From Brachynemurus nebulosus (lineage: Eukaryota; Arthropoda; Insecta; Neuroptera; Myrmeleontidae): a stretch of 64,000 bases of DNA. Location: assembly GCA_035578155.1 (NCBI GenBank), contig JAPWDM010000005.1, forward strand, positions 31,860,108 through 31,924,107, in the 5' to 3' direction. Under the pieces are notes generated by a model. That model saw only the letters and a program-made list of their open reading frames with translations. It did no database searches and was not told where the DNA came from. The position numbers were made by a program, and so were the translations under genes. Shown here in pieces: positions 23,331 to 31,489 of the stretch (position 1 is its first letter; each line of letters starts with the position of its first letter).

Positions 23331-23739
23331 CTTGAACTGTTGGCATGGTATTTACAGTGAGTTGCTTATATAGGTTCGAAATAAATTGTATTTTATTTTC
23401 TAATTGCTTAAATTTAACGTGAAATTCCTCTTTAAATACCGCATTTGCAATAGTTTCCATTACCATTTTCAACTCATTATCCATGTTCTCCAAATGACTA
23501 AGTTTTGCGGTCACAATTGATTCAAATTGTTTATGTGAATTTTCAAGTGTTGTCATACCGTCCGAAATTTTAGCAAGCGCTTCATTAAGAAAAGCCAAGT
23601 TAACAGCATCAGCTTTATGTTTAGGTGTGCGAACGTTTGTCAGACGTTTACCTTTCATATCGTAATCACCATTCGTTGTTAAATTAATGGAAGCGGCTTT
23701 TCCACCACTGCTGAATCGACCGAATTTGTCAACGCTCAT
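23323..23739 (-). CDS. Small fibre-like protein (138 aa)
   Basis: Residues 24-52 (GDYDMKGKRLTNV...HKADAVNLAFLNE) follow the pattern D-MNG--ITNL--P-----DAVN--Y-- found at shaft starts of phage tail fibres and other trimeric spikes. The N-terminus MSVDKFGRFSSGG would then anchor it to the particle, and the rest is predicted coiled coil (~55-130). This suggests a short trimeric attachment protein. It sits between the 328-aa gene and integrase, overlapping integrase by 8 nt. Functional assignment is inference from one motif plus coiled coil. Confidence 0.75.
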   Translation of the reverse strand: MSVDKFGRFSSGGKAASINLTTNGDYDMKGKRLTNVRTPKHKADAVNLAFLNEALAKISDGMTTLENSHKQFESIVTAKLSHLENMDNELKMVMETIANAVFKEEFHVKFKQLENKIQFISNLYKQLTVNTMPTVQDE

Positions 23740-23777
23740 GTTTGAAATGACTATCTAATCAGGTTGATCACCTGTAT

Positions 23778-24764
23778 TTATTCTATTACATCAGCCTCGC
23801 GCAATTCCTCTAAAATGGCTTGTATCTCATTTTGATGATTGGTGTGTCCAGCTTGCTGTGATGCAACCAATAATATTAGCCTATCGATAAGTTCATCTAT
23901 ATCATTCCAATAACGATAATCAATCGTTTGATTAGCATCATAATGCATTAAACCGGAACCGGTTGGTTGTCGTTTGGGTGTTGACGTGTACCTTGGTGAT
24001 GATGGAAAAAGTTTTTTTATAATTATTCTATACTTATAACTTTGATTTGAATTAACTGGTGCATTAATATTATAACTTCTTTTATGCGCATTAGTACTTT
24101 TTAAAATGGTCTTATAAGTATCTAAATCCGACTCTGTGTATACATGATGATTTGGATATTTTTTAAACATTAACTCAAAGAGACCTTCAGTACCGGGGTA
24201 AACGATGTTGTTAATAATAAAATTATCATCAATTATATCCAATTCAGAATTACCAATCATCCATTTATTTGTTCGCTCATCTATACGCGGTCCATAGGTA
24301 CGATCAAGGGTTCTTTTAGCTCTACGTGTGGTTGCTAACGTGAGATATTTTTCAGCTAGTGCACCAACATAGGGTTTTGCTGTAGGTTGACTACTTTGTT
24401 CCATCACATAAGGTGTTGCTGTAGGTTGACTTGTTGTAGGTTGACTACTTTGTTCCATAAGCGTTGACCTAAATATCTCAGTATCATTATCATTACTAAG
24501 AAAATGTGACTTTATATCGACATCAGAATCGGTTGAAAAACGTGCTTTTTTAATTTTAGGTTTTTCATCTTTAAGCAAGAAACTTTTTATTGGTTCGTTT
24601 CTTATTTCAGCAGCTAGTTCCTTAAGTGGCTCCGTTATTGGTTTAAATGATTCTTGTAAATTTTTCTCTCGTTTAAACTGACTATCTTTGAGCGCACGGT
24701 ATTTGGCGCGTATAGATTTTGTAGCATTGATGATTTTTCGTTTTAGCTCCCGTTCGCTATCCAT
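23778..24764 (-). CDS. Conserved Polinton protein, 328 aa, function unknown
   Basis: Residues 1-60 are charged and helical (ELKRKIINATKSIRAKYRAL). A low-complexity part has the repeated MEQSSQPT. The C-terminal half carries RTYGPRIDERTNKWMIGN and YPGTEGLFELMFKKYP, then a YTESDLDTYKTILKSTNA segment, a signature I recall as widespread in insect Polintons next to integrase. No enzymatic motif is visible; a structural or DNA-binding role is possible. It is the first gene of the leftward cluster 328 aa - fibre-like - integrase, with a TATAAAA 67 bases upstream. Confidence 0.85.
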   Translation of the reverse strand: MDSERELKRKIINATKSIRAKYRALKDSQFKREKNLQESFKPITEPLKELAAEIRNEPIKSFLLKDEKPKIKKARFSTDSDVDIKSHFLSNDNDTEIFRSTLMEQSSQPTTSQPTATPYVMEQSSQPTAKPYVGALAEKYLTLATTRRAKRTLDRTYGPRIDERTNKWMIGNSELDIIDDNFIINNIVYPGTEGLFELMFKKYPNHHVYTESDLDTYKTILKSTNAHKRSYNINAPVNSNQSYKYRIIIKKLFPSSPRYTSTPKRQPTGSGLMHYDANQTIDYRYWNDIDELIDRLILLVASQQAGHTNHQNEIQAILEELREADVIE

Positions 24765-24830
24765 AGTGTGTGCGTGCTTATGCTATTACAGTTTACTAGC
24801 AAATGTGCAGTGTGAACGTGTACACAGCCA

Positions 24831-24837
24831 TTTTATA
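24831..24837 (-). promoter_or_regulatory. Probable TATA box for the leftward integrase cluster
   Basis: TATAAAA on the minus strand, 67 nt before the ATG of the 328-aa gene and directly next to the 21-bp minisatellite. Confidence 0.5.
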
Positions 24838-24870
24838 GCTTTTTCGAACCGAATTGATGAACTGAACAGA

Positions 24871-25248
24871 GATTTCGGTCGAACCGCACACTATTTCGGT
24901 CGAACCGCACACATTTTCGGTCGAACTGCACACATTTTCGGTCGAACCGCACACTATTTCGGTCGAACCGCACACATTTTCGGTCGAACTGCACACTATT
25001 TCGGTCGAACCGCACACATTTTCGGTCGAACCGCACACATTTTCGGTCGAACCGCACACTATTTCGGTCCAACCGCACACGATTTCGGTCCAACCGCACA
25101 CGTTTTCGGTCGAACCGCACACATTTTCGGTCCAACCGCACACATTTTCGGTCCAACCGCACACGTTTTCGGTCGAACCGCACACATTTTCGGTCGAACC
25201 GCACACATTTTCGGTCCAACCGCACATGTATTCGATCCAACCGCACTG
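24871..25248. repeat. 18 x 21-bp minisatellite inside the Polinton
   Basis: Consensus ATTTTCGGTCGAACCGCACA plus C, eighteen units with no length change. Units vary at CGA/CCA in the centre and at AT, TA, GA or GT at the edge. Each unit holds an interrupted palindrome CGGT-CGA-ACCG. It lies between the leftward ATPase gene and the leftward 328-aa gene. Several frames stay open because 21 is divisible by three, but the resulting heptad peptides (FGRTAHI and others) look like a by-product. An iteron-like origin, enhancer or packaging signal is possible. Confidence 0.95.
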
Positions 25249-25435
25249 CATCAGTAGGTATGGGGCCACTTGGCAACGCAGTGTAATTGCCTATATTCAG
25301 GGGCAAGTATTTGAATATTGATGCTGAGTATAGTATCATCTAGCAATGAACTATATGTAAATGGTAAAATGAGTTAGTCTATTTCGGTTCGAAACATAAT
25401 GGTATTTCATATAGAAATAATCTATATGTTATAGA

Positions 25436-26128
25436 TCAGTTTTTAATTTGAATAAAGATATCGAAATTTTTACGATACCTTCCGCTATTCAACTCACTGT
25501 CTTTATCTATAACCAAAAAGTTGAACCTTTCACGCCAACATTCATTGCAAATTTCTTTGAACTGATCGAATGACATGTCACTACCTACATGTTCTTGGAA
25601 AACGTGTTTGATATTAGTCAAATCTTGTTTAAATAAAACTATTAAATTAGCATTATCCCTAAGTAATTGTTTTGGTATGAAACTGTACGTCTGACAAAGA
25701 TAGAAGACTGAAACATCTTTATGACGCCCCATACTGAAATATGCTCTAATATTATTTTGTTTATCCGTTGCAACATCGTCAAATATAAAAATTGAATTAT
25801 TTTTTACATCTTCTGGTGCTATAACATCATCATTATTAGAAAAAGTAAAATATCCTAAACCCCTTATCGGTTTGAGAACGCGTTTCAAATACTCATACTT
25901 TGGTTGACAGAGTGATTTTGAATAGAGATAAATATTTTCAAAACTTAATCCATTCGGATGTTCTAATAAATTTAATAAAATGCTAGTCTTGCCACACCCC
26001 GAAGGACCAGAGATTATACATCTTATACTATTCGGTAATAAGGGACCATGCTTTTTTTCAGCTAGTGTGATTGATACAAAATCCATATTTTTGATTGGCA
26101 GTTCAACATCTTGTTTTACGAAACGCAT
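25436..26128 (-). CDS. atp: A32-like genome-packaging ATPase
   Basis: HerA/FtsK-superfamily ATPase that would pump DNA into the capsid. Walker A GPSGCGKT at residues 41-48, Walker B IFIFDD at 113-118, and a FYLCQTYSFIPKQLLRDN stretch corresponding to the conserved Q/arginine-finger region of A32-like proteins. Its 230 residues are the usual length for Polintons. It is transcribed away from the 99-aa gene through a shared 65-bp divergent promoter and is followed by the minisatellite. Reading frame intact. Confidence 0.93.
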   Translation of the reverse strand: MRFVKQDVELPIKNMDFVSITLAEKKHGPLLPNSIRCIISGPSGCGKTSILLNLLEHPNGLSFENIYLYSKSLCQPKYEYLKRVLKPIRGLGYFTFSNNDDVIAPEDVKNNSIFIFDDVATDKQNNIRAYFSMGRHKDVSVFYLCQTYSFIPKQLLRDNANLIVLFKQDLTNIKHVFQEHVGSDMSFDQFKEICNECWRERFNFLVIDKDSELNSGRYRKNFDIFIQIKN

Positions 26129-26148
26129 TTTTAACGCTACTGATTTAT

Positions 26149-26174
26149 TATATAAGCGCTCAGCCCCTTATATA
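26149..26174. promoter_or_regulatory. Divergent promoter with two opposed TATATAAG boxes
   Basis: TATATAAG lies on the plus strand at 26149-26156 and on the minus strand at 26167-26174, only 10 bp apart. Each is placed so that transcription starts ~25-30 bp further on, just before the 99-aa gene (ATG 26194) and the ATPase (ATG 26128). The two TATA boxes therefore face each other and each overlaps the other's upstream region. Confidence 0.65.
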
Positions 26175-26193
26175 CTTACGCGCAGTAGTCATC

Positions 26194-26493
26194 ATGAATC
26201 ACTACAGCGTGGATTGGCGCACCTTAGGTCTTGAATGTATACTCGTCAACAATGAATTTAATTGTTGCAGTGATCCACAAGTTACCGACAACAAAGAAAT
26301 TAAATGGTTTAACGATTCTGATGAACCATTGTTGTCAATAACTTTTAATCATATTGAAAAGGATGATATTATGCATCTATGTATTATAATTTCTAATTGT
26401 TGTAAAAAGAGGATTTATTTGATTGAAAGTGATCAAAATTGTAAATTAGCTGTTCATGAAATTGATTCATTTCAATTTTTCATGAATCTATAA
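26194..26493 (+). CDS. Polinton protein, 99 aa, unknown
   Basis: Start chosen as the first ATG after the divergent TATA box (TCATCATGA). The protein is acidic, with alternating hydrophobic segments and CC pairs (NCCSD, NCCKKR), consistent with a small beta-rich fold. No family recognised. It is followed by a separate promoter for the PLA2 gene, so it may be expressed apart from the capsid cluster. Confidence 0.65.
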   Translation: MNHYSVDWRTLGLECILVNNEFNCCSDPQVTDNKEIKWFNDSDEPLLSITFNHIEKDDIMHLCIIISNCCKKRIYLIESDQNCKLAVHEIDSFQFFMNL

Positions 26494-26526
26494 ATAGCTC
26501 GAATCAAATTTTATTAGCATTCAGTT
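26489..26526 (+). promoter_or_regulatory. TATA plus TCAGTT initiator for the capsid cluster
   Basis: TATAAATA at 26489 and TCAGTT at 26521, 32 bp apart, match arthropod TATA-Inr spacing. The ATG at 26530 is only ~8 nt from the predicted start site, a very short leader. The same ATTCAGTTCTA block occurs before the 161-aa gene. Confidence 0.6.
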
Positions 26527-26529
26527 CTA

Positions 26530-27303
26530 ATGTTACGTCACAACCGGCAACAACAACGAAGTGGTCGTGGACTTGTTAATTCATTAATTAACAAATTGCC
26601 ATTTGAACTTCACATACCTGGCTATCAGTATTGTGGACCGGGTACAAAATTACAAGAAAGATTAGCAAGAGGTGATCCGGGGATCAATAAATTAGACGAA
26701 GCTTGTAAGGCACACGATATCGCTTACTCGCAAAGTAAAAATCTCTCTGATCGACATAAGGCGGATTTAATTTTAGCAAACGCAGCCTGGGATCGAGTTA
26801 AATCTTCAGACGCAAAATTTGGTGAAAAAGCTGCTGCGTGGGCCGTAACAAACGCAATGAAAGCTAAAGTAAAACTTGGTATGGGTGTGAACAAAAAGGC
26901 TACACTCGGTCAAGTGCGACGAAGTGTACGCGGTACCGTTAAAAAATTAAATCGTGAACCAATTAATAATGCTGTAAAGCTTGCTCTTAAAGCGGCTAAA
27001 GTTGCAGCTAGGGGTAAAAAAATTAAAACACCACGTATTATTCCAATACCTAAAACGGGTGGTATTCTACCACTTTTACCAATTTTTGCGGCACTTTCGG
27101 CAGCCGGTGCGCTAGCCGGGGGTGCATCAGGAATTGCGAAAGCTATTAATGATGCTAAAGCGGCACAAAAACAGTTGAATGAAAGTGAACGCCATAACCG
27201 AACGATGGAGGCTATTGCTATACGTAATGGCCGGGGTTTATATATAAAACCATATAGAAAAGGATTAGGATTATACTTGCAACCGTATCCAAAAAACTTA
27301 TAA
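26530..27303 (+). CDS. PLA2-domain virion protein with pX-like tail
   Basis: Residues 31-75 form a phospholipase A2 domain of the parvovirus VP1u type: calcium loop YCGPG (34-38), then C59 and catalytic HD (62-63), and SDRHKADL helix. This activity helps incoming particles leave endosomes. The middle is basic and Ala/Lys-rich; the C-terminus has PIPKTGGILPLLPIFAALSA (hydrophobic, adenovirus pX/pVI-like) and a tandem GLYIKPYRKGLGLYLQPY. This PLA2 plus pX-type layout is known in adintovirus/Polinton relatives. Its stop overlaps the next ATG (TAATG). All catalytic residues present. Confidence 0.88.
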   Translation: MLRHNRQQQRSGRGLVNSLINKLPFELHIPGYQYCGPGTKLQERLARGDPGINKLDEACKAHDIAYSQSKNLSDRHKADLILANAAWDRVKSSDAKFGEKAAAWAVTNAMKAKVKLGMGVNKKATLGQVRRSVRGTVKKLNREPINNAVKLALKAAKVAARGKKIKTPRIIPIPKTGGILPLLPIFAALSAAGALAGGASGIAKAINDAKAAQKQLNESERHNRTMEAIAIRNGRGLYIKPYRKGLGLYLQPYPKNL

Positions 27304-27683
27304 TGAAATTGCCCGAGCGGGCACTAACAGATAGAGATTTACGTAAATATGCGAAATATTTACCCCATTTTCGTGGTGTATTTATGCGTGATAATTTACC
27401 CAAACGTGGACCGTGGTATAATGAATGCGGTATTTTAAATTTAGATAGTTCTACCGGACCTGGTACTCATTGGACCTGTTACTGGAAAAATGGTAATCAG
27501 GTAGATTATTTTGATAGTTTTGGTAATTTAAAACCACCGCTTGAAGTGGCTCGCTACCTCAGTGGAAACAATATTACATACAATTATAATAAATATCAAG
27601 ATTACAATTCCTATAAATGTGGTCATTTATGTTTAGAGTTTCTTTATAATAAATATTACGGTGATGGTGATAAATATTTATAA
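27303..27683 (+). CDS. pro: Adenain-like maturation cysteine protease
   Basis: Matures virion proteins. The Ulp1/adenovirus-protease signature is complete: H56 (GTHWTCYW), D71 (VDYFDSFG), Q99 and C106 (CGHLC). At 126 residues it is short but normal for Polinton proteases. It starts on the last base of the upstream stop (TAATG), which suggests coupled or leaky-scanning translation. Confidence 0.92.
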   Translation: MKLPERALTDRDLRKYAKYLPHFRGVFMRDNLPKRGPWYNECGILNLDSSTGPGTHWTCYWKNGNQVDYFDSFGNLKPPLEVARYLSGNNITYNYNKYQDYNSYKCGHLCLEFLYNKYYGDGDKYL

Positions 27684-27702
27684 AAGAAATCAACGCTCAC
27701 GT

Positions 27703-28440
27703 ATGTTTGTCATTTCGAAAGACGAAGTCATGGCGTTCACATTAACTTTGTCGGGAAATACTTCTATACTCACTGCACACTATTTTCCGGCAATTCAACT
27801 TAGAAATCAATATGAGTGTGCTCTATTAGATTTCCAAGTATACAATTCAATTCCTAACGTAACTGCTAAAAATAATTTATTACATTACGGTGATAATGAT
27901 GTAATATCATTTCCTACCGGCACCTTTGAAATAGATGATTTAGCTACATATATAAACAAAACTATTTACAACAAGTATGGTAATATAATATATAACAACG
28001 AAAATGATAAACCATACATACATCTAAGGGCTAATAATAACACACTCAAATGCGAAATAATTAGCAATAAAGCTATTGATTTCACTAAACCTAATACAAT
28101 TGGTTCACTTTTAGGGTTTACTAAACGGATATTGGAACCAAACAAACTTCACTCATCTAATGAGCCTGTCAGTATTATGAAGGTGAATGCAATACGCATT
28201 GAATCTAATATTACGAGTAATGCTTATATGAATGGTATGCTAGCTCACACACTTCACGAATTTTCACCTCTTGTTGCGCCAGGGTATAAAATAGTTGAGG
28301 TACCGCGAAATATAATCTATTCACCAGTAACCGTTAGAGAGTTAACATCTCTTTCGTTGAAAATTGTCGATCAAGACGGTGATTTGGTTGACTTTCGCGG
28401 TGAAACAATCACAGTACGTTTGCATTTGAGACCATGTTAA
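27703..28440 (+). CDS. mcp2: Minor capsid (penton-like) protein
   Basis: Single jelly-roll vertex protein. Diagnostic blocks are MAFTLTLSGNTSILTAHYFP, YNSIPNV, the FPTGTFEIDDLATYINKTI stretch and DFRGETITVRLHL at the C-terminus, as in Polinton minor capsids. The ATG giving MFVISKDEVMAFTL fits the family N-terminus; earlier in-frame starts overlap the protease gene. 245 residues, intact. The stop overlaps the next ATG (ATGTTAA). Confidence 0.87.
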   Translation: MFVISKDEVMAFTLTLSGNTSILTAHYFPAIQLRNQYECALLDFQVYNSIPNVTAKNNLLHYGDNDVISFPTGTFEIDDLATYINKTIYNKYGNIIYNNENDKPYIHLRANNNTLKCEIISNKAIDFTKPNTIGSLLGFTKRILEPNKLHSSNEPVSIMKVNAIRIESNITSNAYMNGMLAHTLHEFSPLVAPGYKIVEVPRNIIYSPVTVRELTSLSLKIVDQDGDLVDFRGETITVRLHLRPC

Positions 28441-28625
28441 TTTACAATCTGGAGCAACCCGCCGCTAGGCTATATAATAGAGCGTTTTTACAGCCTGAGC
28501 TCATTCAGTTGAATACCATTAAACGTAAAGCATTTAAGCAACAGCGTATTTCACCTGAACGTTTAGCATTTCTTGAAGCATTGGGTCACAAAGTTAAAAG
28601 AAAATGGTATACAGCGACGTATTAA
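28434..28625 (+). CDS. Small basic Polinton protein, 63 aa
   Basis: Overlaps the minor capsid by 7 nt and the major capsid by 22 nt, so it is held in a packed overlap chain. It is basic and ends ISPERLAFLEALGHKVKRKW; a small protein of this kind between the two capsid genes recurs in insect Polintons. Function unknown. Confidence 0.65.
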   Translation: MLIYNLEQPAARLYNRAFLQPELIQLNTIKRKAFKQQRISPERLAFLEALGHKVKRKWYTATY

Positions 28626-29797
28626 ATATTCCTGGTGGCTCACAAATTGATGATAGCATTACGAACTTTGAATATCATACATATGCGCCCTTTTTACGAT
28701 CCTTTAAGAATAATGACGAAGTTAGAATATTAATTCAAAACCAGGACTTGTATATTTTACCTAGTGAAAGTTTTATTTACATTGAGGGGAAAATTTTAAA
28801 TAATGAAAATGCCGTTCCAGATATAAAATTGGTTAATAATTGTATTGCCTTTCTATTCGATGAAATTAGATATGAATTAAATGGGGTTGAACTTGAACGT
28901 GTTAGGTATGTTGGTCTAACATCGACATTGAAAAATTATTTATCGTTAAACGATGGTGAGAGTAAACAATTACTAAATGCTGGTTGGTCGATTGATAATG
29001 ATTGTACAATAAAATTACCACAAGCCAACTTTAACTTTTGCATTCCGCTTAGAAAATTATTGGGATTCGCTGAGGATTACGGAAAAATTATGTTAAACGC
29101 AAAGCATGAATTAATTCTTATTCGTGCACGAACTGACAACGATGTAATTGTTTCAGAATCGGATTCGTTGAAATTTGAAATAAATAAACTCGAATGGCGT
29201 GTTCCACATGTAACTGTATCAGATGAAATTAAATTATCACTGCTAAAATATGTTGAAAAAGCTGAACCTATACAGATTAGTTTTAGAGCGTGGGAAACTT
29301 ATATTCAACCTGCATTACCCACTACACAACAAAACACTTGGGTTGTAAAAACAACTACACAGCTAGAAAAACCGCGATATATCATTTTCGCTTTACAGAA
29401 AAAGGATAAAAATGTTTCTAAGTTTGATCATTGTGATTTAAATAATTTCAAAGTTTACCTAAATTCACAAGTGTACCCTTATGATGATTTGAATATTAAA
29501 TTTGATATTAATCAGTATGCAATACTTTATGATATGTATACCCGCTTTCAATCCTCATACTATCATCGTTCCAATGAACCGCTCTTAAATTGGGAAAATT
29601 TTAAAACTATAGCTCCGATAGTTTTTATCGATTGCTCACATCAAAATGAGTCACTGAAAAGCGGTTCAGTTGATGTTCGTTTAGAATTTAAATGTAATAA
29701 AGATATTCCGGCTGGTACGACAGCAATAGCCATTTTAGTTCATGATGTCATTTTCGAATACATTCCACTAACTAACCTGGTTAAAAAGTATACCTAA
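28604..29797 (+). CDS. mcp1: Major capsid protein (double jelly-roll)
   Basis: At 397 residues it matches Polinton double jelly-roll capsids. N-terminal GGSQIDDSITNFEYHTYAPF and RYELNGVELERVRYVGLTST, plus the SFRAWETYIQPAL block between the two barrels, fit the family. It lies after the minor capsid, the usual order. Frame intact, so this copy could still encode a shell protein. Confidence 0.9.
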   Translation: MVYSDVLNIPGGSQIDDSITNFEYHTYAPFLRSFKNNDEVRILIQNQDLYILPSESFIYIEGKILNNENAVPDIKLVNNCIAFLFDEIRYELNGVELERVRYVGLTSTLKNYLSLNDGESKQLLNAGWSIDNDCTIKLPQANFNFCIPLRKLLGFAEDYGKIMLNAKHELILIRARTDNDVIVSESDSLKFEINKLEWRVPHVTVSDEIKLSLLKYVEKAEPIQISFRAWETYIQPALPTTQQNTWVVKTTTQLEKPRYIIFALQKKDKNVSKFDHCDLNNFKVYLNSQVYPYDDLNIKFDINQYAILYDMYTRFQSSYYHRSNEPLLNWENFKTIAPIVFIDCSHQNESLKSGSVDVRLEFKCNKDIPAGTTAIAILVHDVIFEYIPLTNLVKKYT

Positions 29798-29822
29798 TTA
29801 CCCCCACCACTTTTAATTATTC

Positions 29823-29858
29823 TATATAAAGTTGTGGATTGTGTGAATAAATTCAGTT
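29823..29858 (+). promoter_or_regulatory. TATA plus TCAGTT initiator for the 161-aa gene
   Basis: TATATAAA at 29823 and TCAGTT at 29853 (30 bp apart), ATG at 29877. Same initiator block as the PLA2 gene promoter. Confidence 0.6.
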
Positions 29859-29876
29859 CTACGGTGGCGGTAAAAA

Positions 29877-30362
29877 ATGGCGTTTCTTGACATACAAGGC
29901 TATCAAGGAGCTAACAACGAATTTTATTTTAAAGAAGTTGGTATTGCTGCAGAAAATTCGGATGATATATTACATCTTATATTCGACGCACCGTTTGATT
30001 TCAACGAGTTGCCGAAGAAATATCAACGAGTAGCCAGTTGGCTTTACCGAAATTGGCATGGGATACCTTGGTCGTATGGATTTATTCCATACAAAAAACT
30101 TCATACCATATTGAAACCTATATTAAAGAAGTATGATGTTATATACGTCAAGGGTGGTGAAAAGAAGAAATGGATATCAAGTTTGTTTGATGGTACCGAA
30201 AACCAGCCGTGGATTTTGAATTTGGAAGAAATATTTGATGTACCGAAGATTTCCATTCTGCGAGATGAATATTATTCAAGACGCTGTATGCTTCATTCAG
30301 ATAAAATTTGTTCATTAGAAAATTGTATTCTTTTAAAAAATTTTTATATGGAAAATAAATAG
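29877..30362 (+). CDS. Polinton 161-aa protein, possible DEDD-like nuclease
   Basis: Family seen in many insect Polintons: starts MAFLDIQGYQG, has the PFDFNELPKKYQRVASWLYR stretch, NWHGIPWSYG, and VIYVKGGEKKKW. The early DIQG, the YVKG.EK.W strand, and a CMLHSDKICSLENCILL tail resemble a degenerate RNase H/DEDDh exonuclease layout with an added Cys/His cluster. That reading is inference. It has its own TATA-Inr promoter, so it is expressed separately from the capsid cluster. Confidence 0.75.
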   Translation: MAFLDIQGYQGANNEFYFKEVGIAAENSDDILHLIFDAPFDFNELPKKYQRVASWLYRNWHGIPWSYGFIPYKKLHTILKPILKKYDVIYVKGGEKKKWISSLFDGTENQPWILNLEEIFDVPKISILRDEYYSRRCMLHSDKICSLENCILLKNFYMENK

Positions 30363-31489
30363 ATTTTAAGTAATATATAGATTTAAGCAATTTAATTTTT
30401 TGTATACATATTCTATAAATAAAATTTAAAAAAAAAAAATATGTGCGTTTTATTTAATTATTACCCTGCATTCCCCTATTTTTTACAGCAAAAAGTTTCT
30501 TTCGTTAACCTATAAGAGTATTAACAAAAATCTTATGAAATTTATTGTTCTAATTAAAAAGCATATTTCATGATACACCCTGTATACTAAAATATTTATT
30601 AAAAATACTAAATATACACCCGTTATATATACATGATATTATTTGTATGTTAATGATAGAGTAGCAAATTCAAAATTTTCTAGTCTATAAAAAATTTTGA
30701 TTTTACAGACTTAAAAATTTAGTAAAACTCAATGCTGTTATCATTTTTATATTAAGCGACGTGTTTAACTTATAGTAATTTAAAACCAAAAATTGAACTT
30801 TTATTCTGTTTAAAAATGATAAATACAATACTATTATACCCTAATATAAATATGTATCAGTATTAAAATGATATACATTGATTTTGCTGATTAAACAAAA
30901 TTTTTGCAATATTTATAAATTATTTTATAATTAGATTTAATACTTATTCATAAATGGCTATACAATTCGTTTACTAGTATTCATAAAAATTAAAATTATA
31001 TACAAATTTTCTTTCTTATTCTCAATATACAGAGTGTATACATAAAATATTTTTAATATACAGAGTCTATACATATGTACATACTGAATTATTTCAGATA
31101 ATTTTCGTTTGATATAGAAACAGTTTTGTGCTACAGTCAAATTCAAAAATGTTGTGCACCATAAGAAGTAATATTTTTTGTAACTTGTTAAAATTTCAAA
31201 AACTTCTGTTAGTTAACTAAAAAATTGGTCACTGTAGGTTAAATGTTAAAGTATTAAAACTGATAAAAATAATTTCTTGCTTGAGGCCTACAATGGGTGA
31301 TATTTTTTACTAAACAATTTTTTAACTCATTAATATTCCATGACGTCATCTTTCTTATACCAAAAAAACTCCTTATATGAGTCTTACGATCAAAATTCAG
31401 CTAAAACAAACATTTAATTATTGGTTGTTTGTTTATGTTAAAACTGATAAAAATTCCTGGAATTTTCCAAGGTTAAATATACAAAAAAA
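30363..31489. other. Polinton right-end AT-rich spacer
   Basis: Contains AATAAA near 30418 followed by an A run, likely the end of the rightward transcripts. Beyond that I see no gene up to the TIR. Confidence 0.6.

Noticed and set aside
24688..25257. 189-codon plus-strand frame with FGRTAHI heptads
   Set aside because: Generated by the 21-bp minisatellite; other frames are equally open and it overlaps the 328-aa gene antisense.
27661..27702. Upstream extension of the minor capsid gene
   Set aside because: Overlaps the protease end and has no family similarity; the ATG at 27703 fits better.
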